Of a DNA stretch of 64,000 nucleotides, positions 55,840 to 64,000 are shown piece by piece. Numbering within the stretch: the first letter of the stretch is position 1; each line of letters starts with the position of its first letter. Made by a program: the position numbers and the translations under genes. The notes under the pieces were generated by a model, which searched no databases, had not been told where the DNA came from, and worked only from the letters and a program-made list of their open reading frames with translations. Source of the stretch: Corbicula japonica (taxonomy: Eukaryota; Mollusca; Bivalvia; Venerida; Cyrenidae); NCBI GenBank assembly GCA_038501625.1, contig JAZAYU010000015.1, positions 4,052,991 through 4,116,990 on the forward strand, in the 5' to 3' direction.

Positions 55840-57500
55840 AAAGATAATTAACTTTTGTCTGAACACCAATAAACCACAGTGTTACAGGATCGAATTGTCA
55901 AAATGTGTGTCTTGTTCGATTGTACGGCAGATCCAATTATTTTAGGCAATCTAACGCTTGCAGCATGTCGTTACTGTGCAGATACCAAATGTCAAATAAT
56001 TGATCACTTTTTTTTATTAAAACCAGAAATCAAAACGAACGCCAGTCCGATAAAACCGAGTTGTTTATGCTATTTGAATCTTTTTGCATTGTTTTAATCA
56101 AACACAAGTCCAATTACATATTGTATAGAAAGTATGCCGTTGTATTTAGCTCATGTTTTTTTTGGTACACGAAACTTTCTGTGCACTATTCTCTAGTGTA
56201 TATTCTTATAACGTTCAGCTGTGAAATATAAAACAGCATTACATTAATAAACCAAAATGTTCAATTTCCTTGTGTCGCTGCATGAGCCGTTATTAATGCT
56301 GATCATTTAGAGTTTACTAACCCAGCAGATGATCAATTATTTCTTGGATTTTTCTTCACTTAACAAGAAAACTGTGCTTATACTGCTCGCACTGTAGGTA
56401 CATAATTATTAGCAGTGGAAAAAAACAGAAACTCGAATTCTAAACGATTTTATAAGATTATTATTCTCGTTTTCTAAAGCATTGCTTTCATTAATTTTAC
56501 CAGAAATGGTAAACGTTAAACTTTACGTTTGATGTGTTCTACTTTGGATCAATACATACACTTAACAAACGTCTGTTTAATAAAATTGAACATGCACAAC
56601 TTTAATGATTGGAATGCATTAGCAATGTAGAAATGACTATTTCACAAACAAATTGTAAATACAAAATTCTATCTGGTAACATTCTGAATGTAAAGATTTA
56701 ATGATAGAAATGATCCGCAATACAGCCTATAAATGCAACCAACATGCAAATTCCAAATATAAATATACTCAACAATTTAATCTATGAAATGCAGTCATGT
56801 AAACTAATTTATATGATTGGTTGAAATTTTATTTTGTTCGCAGGAATTGCATTTCTTTCAAATCGATTGGACATTTATATTTTAAAATTAGTACTTAAAC
56901 ATCATTGAATAATTCGCCCGGTAAACATTATTTCAACCACAAACATCACTAACTCAGTAAGTGTTTCTTTATGAGCATTATCTCGAGAACCTTAAAATTG
57001 TGCACCTCTGATAATTAAAAAAAAAACGTACCGGAAATCACAAAGGTGAAACTGGCATTTAAGCAGGTAAGGCAACAATTTACGATAATACAGTGCAGAA
57101 GTGGGAAAACAAGAAGCGTTGGCATGAATACACGATATGATGAAGTCCCGGTTCTGGACAATGGGCTTCAAAAACTTTGGGACTTTGCATGCATATCGAG
57201 ATTTTCGCATAAGTTGTTCTATATAAAACTGTTATAGTATCGATATATACAGTCAACAAGTTATAAATCTGATTAAATAACTTGAGAATTATATCAAATA
57301 TAAAAAGGGGAAGGGTTAAGTTTGTGATTACATAATTTTACAATATTAAATTTGGAACAGCCAACGCCGCCAAATCATTAAAAAAAACCCGGAAAATGCA
57401 GCTCTGGTAGTTTCAAAATACTTCTTTCTTGTTTTCTAAATGGATCTGAAAAATGTTTTAATCGATAACATGGTGTATAGTAACAAATATATCATGTAAC
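55840..57500. repeat. Diverged segmental duplication, copy 1
   Basis: Aligns with 61600-63980, same orientation, with many substitutions and small indels. Shared phrases include gcagataccaaatgtcaaat, cgataaaaccgagttgttta, aatgttcaatttccttgtgt and cgagattttcgcataa. Frames in the two copies are not conserved in length or phase (55879-56097 against 61681-61884), so no gene is supported. Confidence 0.85.
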
Positions 57501-59080
57501 AGTATGCGCTAATTTTTTACAAACAATTATTGAAACAGAAATAATGGCACCATTAACAAAGGAAAACAATCATCTTCAAAGAAGCAAAAACTGCTACAAC
57601 CATTCCTCATAAGCAGATAAATATTTCAATATGTAAATGCATCTTAATTGTTATATAACTCGTAATTCTATTACATCTAAAATTACACTCCCCATTTAAA
57701 TCATCCTCTTCAATAATAATACTTTTATGTAACTTTGAAATACTATAAATTGCATCGAATTCCTCTTAGAAGCTTGTTCTACCGCCTTATAAAAGTCAAC
57801 ATGGTCAAGTCAAAGTCAAAGTTTATCAATATTATGACTTGTAGAGAGTTGTCCTTTTAATGCCTGACCAATATCGAGGAATCACAGATGTTAATAACAA
57901 AGAGAAAAACATTTTGTTGAACGTTTAAGGATGTCTCACGAAGGGATTATAAAAGATTACCATTACTAGAATTTTAAAGTAGGTCACCGAATTATGAAAG
58001 ACAGGGGTGTAGTGTTAGGTAATCAAGAGAAATCTTATATTGAGGACAATTATGAACTCCACACATGCTGAGAAAGAATACAGCCATGACCTACATATCT
58101 CGATATAATATACCTATCAACAAAAAACACTTTACAATTTAAAACTTAAAACAGGGGTTACCCCGAGAAAGGGGCCTGAAAATAAACAATAAACAAACTT
58201 TAAACAACTATGGGATACATATGCAGAATCTATAATTTCACCTGCCCAGCGCAAACTTAGGGCTAAACACTAGTTTAATGCAACAGAACAATAAAATTTC
58301 ACGTTCACATTCAAGTTCAGAACACATCCAGTTTTCAATTAAAATTCGCTGGGTCATCCAGTTTCGGGAATACTGTACTCACATCGGCAAAATATTGACT
58401 TTAATGATTTGGTGAAACCGATATTAGCAGATAGGTTATGTTTAAGGCATGAAATTGTAGGTCAACAGTCTGCTCAGCAACGTTTCCAACAGTTATATGT
58501 ACACGAAGAAACACAATTTCTAACTGGTCGTTTCAGCAATTATTGCATGTATCTTTTCCTGTTAGAAGATAATTGTCTACAGTATATTACTCTCAGCAGA
58601 ACCCCAAAACAATTACAATATTGTGATGTTCGTCGCTGCTTTGTTAAAAAGAAAATACAGTAACTATAAAGAGAACCTATTATCCAGAAAACTCTGTTTG
58701 AAAACACAAAACATGGCGTCTGTATGTGTTTCATCAAATTTAAATATTATCGCACATTTTTGACAATTTTTTTAAATACTGATTCTTGATGTGACTGAAC
58801 ACTGATAAAAACACATCAAGCGAATAAAGTCTGAAAACCTTATGGCAGGCGCAATGGTGTTACACATTTTTGGGAATTTATTTTAGCAACGGGGTATCCG
58901 CATTCAAACTAGATTTCCTCTCGATTTATAATTTATTTCATCTTCTCATCGCAGAAGATGGTAAATGCAGTATGAAACAAAAACCTCGAGTTTTATGAAA
59001 TCAATAATATCAAAACATATCGATATTGAAATAACATAATGTATTACAAGAATACTATTAATAAACAGAAGTAGTGTGCT
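57501..59080. other. No gene recognised
   Basis: 57660-57790 resembles 60600-60780 (attctattacatctaaaatt against attctattacatttaacatt; catcctcttcaataataata against tcatctgcaataataatcta), a further weak duplication. A frame at 58409-58663 (84 codons) has no recognisable domain. 57797-57820 repeats agtcaaagtc. Confidence 0.4.
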
Positions 59081-59258
59081 CAACGACATTTGTTTTTTAA
59101 GTTCGCAAATGATTACATCAATGATTGAACGTACGAGGAGACATTTGCTGTCAAAGTTTAATTTGATATCAACGACATTTGTTTTTTAAGTTCGCAAATG
59201 ATTACATCAATGATTGAACGTACGAGGAGACATTTGCTGTCAAAGTTTAATTTGATAT
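59081..59258. repeat. Exact 89-bp tandem duplication
   Basis: Two consecutive copies from caacgacatttgttttttaa through aatgattgaacgtacgagga to tttaatttgatat, with no difference seen. Confidence 0.95.
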
Positions 59259-59590
59259 CATAATACTTTAAAGTTCACCGTACACGACAAATATGAAAAA
59301 GCATAGGGCCTATGCTATTTTTGAATGACATCGTTTAGTAGTAGACCACAATGGAAATAAGGGATATATGTTTTCCCTTTTTTGTGTCATCCTCGGTATT
59401 AATGTGTTTAACATGGCAACATTATGTGATATTTATATACATGCATGTATAGTATAACTGATCTCATTTAAAGTCATTTTATTGTGAATCTTATCCATGT
59501 CAAAAAGTTTAAATCAAATTATGTATTTATTGTATTGTTAACTTATTTAAATTTGTTTTTCAAACCATGTTGATATGCATTTTATACTCA

Positions 59591-59622
<32 letters not shown>

Positions 59623-61600
59623 GTAGAGTTGCAATACGACTATCTAAGACGGCTAGTAAAGGGCACGCACGCAACTCAACACTAACTCAAGCAAATAATA
59701 CAGATTTTATCTATCTCAAACGATAATATGCGTGTGATAAATGACCTTCATCGACAGCGCCACAAAGTTCCCACATTATAGAACATTTAACAAGAAATCA
59801 GTAGACAGAATTAAACAGAATTTATTTTGACAGGCGATATGAGAACATAAATCAATCATATCACAGCAGACGCGAAATGCAGAAATAGAAAGCAAGAGGA
59901 TAAATCAAAATAATCACTAATTTAATTCGTAAACAACTCATCACCTGCATGAACTCTTACACCCAACATCTAACTTCTTTTAAATGTCGTCCACATATAA
60001 CGCATCTGTGTTATACTTTTCTTGTTGAGGATATCATCGAAGGAAATTGATTATGTTCAAGCGTTCTTCCATTGACAACATATGTACTTTGGCTATTAGG
60101 TTTGGCTCTTTGGTCATAAATTTGCATTTTCTGTAGAACGAAAAAAGTGCCAGACACAAGAGGAGTAAATTAATAAATTTCGCAACCTTATGAAAAGCTA
60201 GTCCATCAGAGAAGTAAATTAGAGGCCCTATTCACATTCTTTATAAACAGGGATGAACAGTAAAGGATAATTTCTTTCACCGAAACGAAAACTAAACACG
60301 CAACTTTCTCTACCTCTCTCTATAAATTCTCCTTCTAAAATTCATAATGTAAAAACACTACATAATTTTTCTAAAAAAGATGTCAAAAATAGAACATACA
60401 TATCCCGGCTATGAAGTACAATATTAGTTATTTGCATTGTAGCAATTTCAGTATAAATCCAAAATCTATGTTGTAGAAATTTTAGTTTATTATGAGAAAA
60501 GTGGCTTGCTAGTTGATATGATAAATATCTTGATCAAAAGGTTAAACACGGACCAGTTAAATGTTGACAAATATTTGTAAATAATTCTCAGTGTAACTCT
60601 ACTCGTATTTCTTGTATAATTTATCATTCCTCGCGAAATTCTATTACATTTAACATTCCTCGCTTAGCTCTATACCATTTAACATTCCCCATTAAATTCA
60701 TCATCTGCAATAATAATCTAACGTGTTCAGTTATAAATTTTATAACTGGCAGCGAATTTTCCCCTGACGTGTTCTGCTGCCTCGCCAATATCATGACCAG
60801 CATATTATTGTCCTTTGCAATAGTCCATTTTCGCTGTTTGACCGGTGTAATATCTGGTCTACATTTAACTGCCTTACTAATATTAGTTGTGGTATCAAAT
60901 CTTCCTTTACAAAAGCCTATTTTGCTGCACAACCGATGCAATATAATCATTATCGAATCTACCGAATATACCTATACAATTGTCCTATTTATAACAAACC
61001 AATTCAATGCCTGACATAGAATTATCATCTGTATTGATACATTCTATTGCCTTGGCAATATTATGACTATAATCGAATCCTCCTCTACTTTTGTTTTCAG
61101 AATTGAAAATTATGCCCGGATCAAATACGAGTCTAGGTCGGCTATGGTTTCGGCTTCCACTCCTCAGTACCTGAGACGTTGGTTACTTTAACTTCATAGT
61201 TTTTAGAAAGAATACAAAACCGCCGTCGAAATGACAAAAATAATACGAAGGCGGAAAATACTTTGAAAAAAGGAGTAAAACTATTTCTTACATAATACCG
61301 GTATTTCAACTTTTTGAGAGTAAAAGTCCAGGTATTTTGTGTATTCCGACTTTCTTGTGTATATTTCAAGTTTATAAGAAATCGCAAGATGAATACAAGT
61401 TTCATATGTGAATATGAAACGGACGAGTATATTTAAACACACAGAACAATTTGGTTTTTGCTAGTTGTTCTCGATGCACAGAATGTGCCATCCATAAAAA
61501 AGTATGAAAAAGATCCTATGCGAAAATACGTCACAGAAGAACCTTTTTATCGTAACATGTATGTTATACTTTTCTCGGTGTCAGATTATTAACAAAATAA
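59259..61600. other. No gene recognised
   Basis: Apart from an (AATC)n microsatellite at about 59589-59621 and the partial match to 57.7 kb at 60.6-60.8 kb, I see no structure. Frames at 60624-60950 (minus), 60769-61014 (plus) and 61142-61405 (minus) have no recognisable family. Confidence 0.4.
59589..59621. repeat. (AATC)n microsatellite
   Basis: About eight tandem AATC units. Confidence 0.95.
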
Positions 61601-63980
61601 AATAAGAATCAAGATAAAATGCATTTAAGTATCGCTTCACTGTTACAGGGTCGATTTTCCAAAATTTTTATCTTGTTCGATTGAACGACAGATCCAATTA
61701 TTTTAGGCTATCTAACACTTACTGTATGTTGTTACTGTGCAGATACCAAATGTCAAATAATGATCACCTTTTGATTAAAACCAAAAACCAAAACGAACGC
61801 TTGTCCGATAAAACCGAGTTGTTTATGCTATTTGAAACTTTTTGCATTGTTTCAATCAAACACAAGTGGAAGCAGATCTACTAACTTGTATAGAAAGTAT
61901 GCCGTTGTATTAAGCTCACGTTTTCTTGGTTTTATACGAAACTTTCTCTGCACTTTTCTCTAGTGTAGATTTACCGACCTTCTTATAACGTTCAGCTGTG
62001 AGATATAAAACAGTATTACATTAATAAACCAAAATGTTCAATTTCCTTGTGTCACTGCATGATCCGTTATTAATGCTGATCATTTAGAGTTTACTAACCC
62101 AGCAGATGATCAATGTTTTCTTGGAATTTTCTTCACTTAATAAGAAAACTGCGCTTATTCTGCTCTCACTGTAGGTTAACAATCATTAGCTGTGGAATAA
62201 TTAGAACTCGAATTCAGTTTGTTCTTAACGTTTTATCTTATCGTTTTCTAAAGCAAGCCTTCATAGAGGGGTCACCATTAAAATGTATTAATTTAACCAG
62301 AAATGGTGCAAGTTGTTACTTGACGTTTGGCGTGTTCTACTTTACATCAATACTCGTACATACACTACAAACGTCCATTTAATAAAATTGAACATGGCAC
62401 AACTTAATGATTGGAATGCTTAGCAATGCAGAAATGACAATTTCACAAACAAATTGTAAATACAAAATTCTATCTAGTAACATTCTGAATGTAAAGATTT
62501 AATGATAGAAATGATCGACAATACACCCTATAAATGCATCCAACATGCAAATTCCAAATACAAATATACTCAACAATATAATCTATGAAATGCAGTCATG
62601 TAAACTAATTTATATGATTGGTTGACATTGTTCACAGTTACTGCATTTCTTTCAAATCGACTTGACATTTGTATTTTAAAATTATTACTTAAACATCATT
62701 GAATGATTCACCAGGTAAGTGCATTGATTTACTAAAAATATTATTTCAGCCACTTACTCAGTTTAAAACTTAGTTTTTCTTTATGAGCATTATCTCACGA
62801 GAACAGTAAAATAGTGCACTTCTGATAATTAACAAAATGACCGGAAATCACCAAGGTCAAATTGGCATTTTAGCAGATAAGGCAACAATTTATTTCCTCC
62901 GATCAAAGTTCGAAAACGCCTTTCCTACGCCTGTAAGTCTGTGAAACTTGCTTTTTAAAAACTGTAGTATAGCAAGTTTGGCTTTCAATTTAACAATCAA
63001 TTTACTCTTGACTTGGGAACGACTTCAAAACTTTGGAATCAGCTAAGTATCTGATGTGAATAGAGATATGATCAATCAAATAATAAGTTTAAAAAGTGCT
63101 GCAAAGATGTCAACATGACAAAATCTAGTGACCCACAGTCTGCCGACATCTGCCAAGTCACGAGAAACGTAATGTTGGTATAAGAATTTCAGAAATTTGC
63201 TTTCTTCACATTAAGATATATATGCACTTTAAGAGCTTTTGCAGAATACTTCATAGAACAACTGTTTGCTCGTCAACGTTATCTTCAGAAAGAATTTAGA
63301 TGTGAGAATAAAACGTTTTTGCTGTTTTGAAGTCGTGTTTCTGTCTTATCGATAACAATGAACAGAATACTCGTACACCTATCACTCTTATTTGCTTTTC
63401 ATTTCAAAACTGTCTGAATTCAGCGGATCTCCGTCTGGTATTGTGTCATTGTAAGCATTAAACAAAAATACAAAAAACCCAGTAGACACACAGATACAGT
63501 ATTTCCATATGAATCATTGTAGATTTACACGATTGGAGTTGTGAATTTTATATAAAAGGATGATTTAACGATAAAACGCTGCAGAAGTGGGAAAAACAAG
63601 AAGCGTTTGCACGATTACAAGATATGATGCAGTCCCGGGTCTGGCCAAGGGGCTTCAACGCTTTCACTTTGGATACCGAGATTTTCGCATAAAAAGTTAT
63701 TCTACATAAAACTGTTATGGTTCAGATATATACAGTCGACAAGTTATAAATCTGATTACATAACTTGAGAAGTTTTAAAATATAACAAAGGGTTAAGTTT
63801 GTGATTGCATAATTTTACAATATGTATTTAATTTGTAACAACCAACGCCGCCTGATCATTTAAGACAAATCGGACAATGCAGCTCTGGTAGTTTCGAAAT
63901 ACTTCTTTTTTGTAATGGTTCTGAAAAAAAACAACGTTTTAATAATATGGTGTACAGGTACAATAATATATTGTTACAGT
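61600..63980. repeat. Diverged segmental duplication, copy 2
   Basis: Matches 55840-57500. About 62897-63567 is extra sequence absent from copy 1, where the flanking phrases ggcaacaattta and gcagaagtgggaaaa are almost adjacent. The block runs off the window end. Confidence 0.85.
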
Positions 63981-64000
63981 ATGCGCTATTTTTTGACAAA

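Noticed and set aside
55879..56097. 72-codon frame with several Cys (copy 1 of the 56/62-kb duplication)
   Set aside because: The paralogous sequence at 61640-61890 does not keep the same frame or start, so coding is not supported.

Overview
The window is animal nuclear DNA, AT-rich and packed with repeats, with short exons split by GT-AG introns. It holds a multi-copy CDC25 phosphatase locus, a Ly6/three-finger gene, a secreted Cys-rich gene, a mariner relic, tRNA-derived SINEs, minisatellites and a large satellite. A bivalve mollusc fits best, but that is an inference from gene style and repeat content; no marker gene proves it.

Layout. 1-8.2 kb: mostly non-coding, with one ATG-less open frame (836-1141), a hAT-like transposase fragment (minus, 2.4-2.8 kb) and a large inverted repeat (arms near 5.7-6.2 and 7.2-7.6 kb). 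8.2-9.2 kb: two exons of a secreted Cys-rich modular protein, with an in-frame stop inside the last module. 9.6-10.6 kb: internally deleted mariner element. 13.2-16.1 kb: a cluster of long DNA hairpins sharing a GC-rich core. 16.6-17.0 kb: an inverted orphan copy of the CDC25 promoter and leader.

18.4-40.5 kb: a tandem array of five CDC25 units on the plus strand. Units 1, 2 and 4 have five coding exons, starting with an 11-nt exon (ATG TCT ATC AG), and encode about 310 residues with an intact HCEFSSER active site. Unit 3 carries a 2-bp deletion in exon 2. Unit 5 lacks its promoter and first exons and joins 3' flank directly to the middle of the catalytic exon. All full units share an inverted CCAAT box plus TATA box, a conserved leader and an AATAAA signal. 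The protein is short for CDC25 and has a DSG motif resembling the beta-TrCP degron of CDC25A, so it is probably a cell-cycle Cdk-activating phosphatase controlled by turnover.

40.6-47.1 kb: a nearly perfect 3.27-kb tandem duplication containing a roughly 145-bp minisatellite. 47.5-50.9 kb: two exons of a minus-strand Ly6/LU GPI-anchored protein. The first exon's 3' end and its splice donor are amplified about 11 times at a 96-bp (32-codon) period. 51.6-55.2 kb: GA microsatellite, then a 49-bp satellite of about 69 copies with a 1,127-bp (23-monomer) higher-order repeat. 55.4-64 kb: a hairpin element and two diverged copies of a non-coding block (55.85-57.5 and 61.6-64.0 kb); no gene recognised there.
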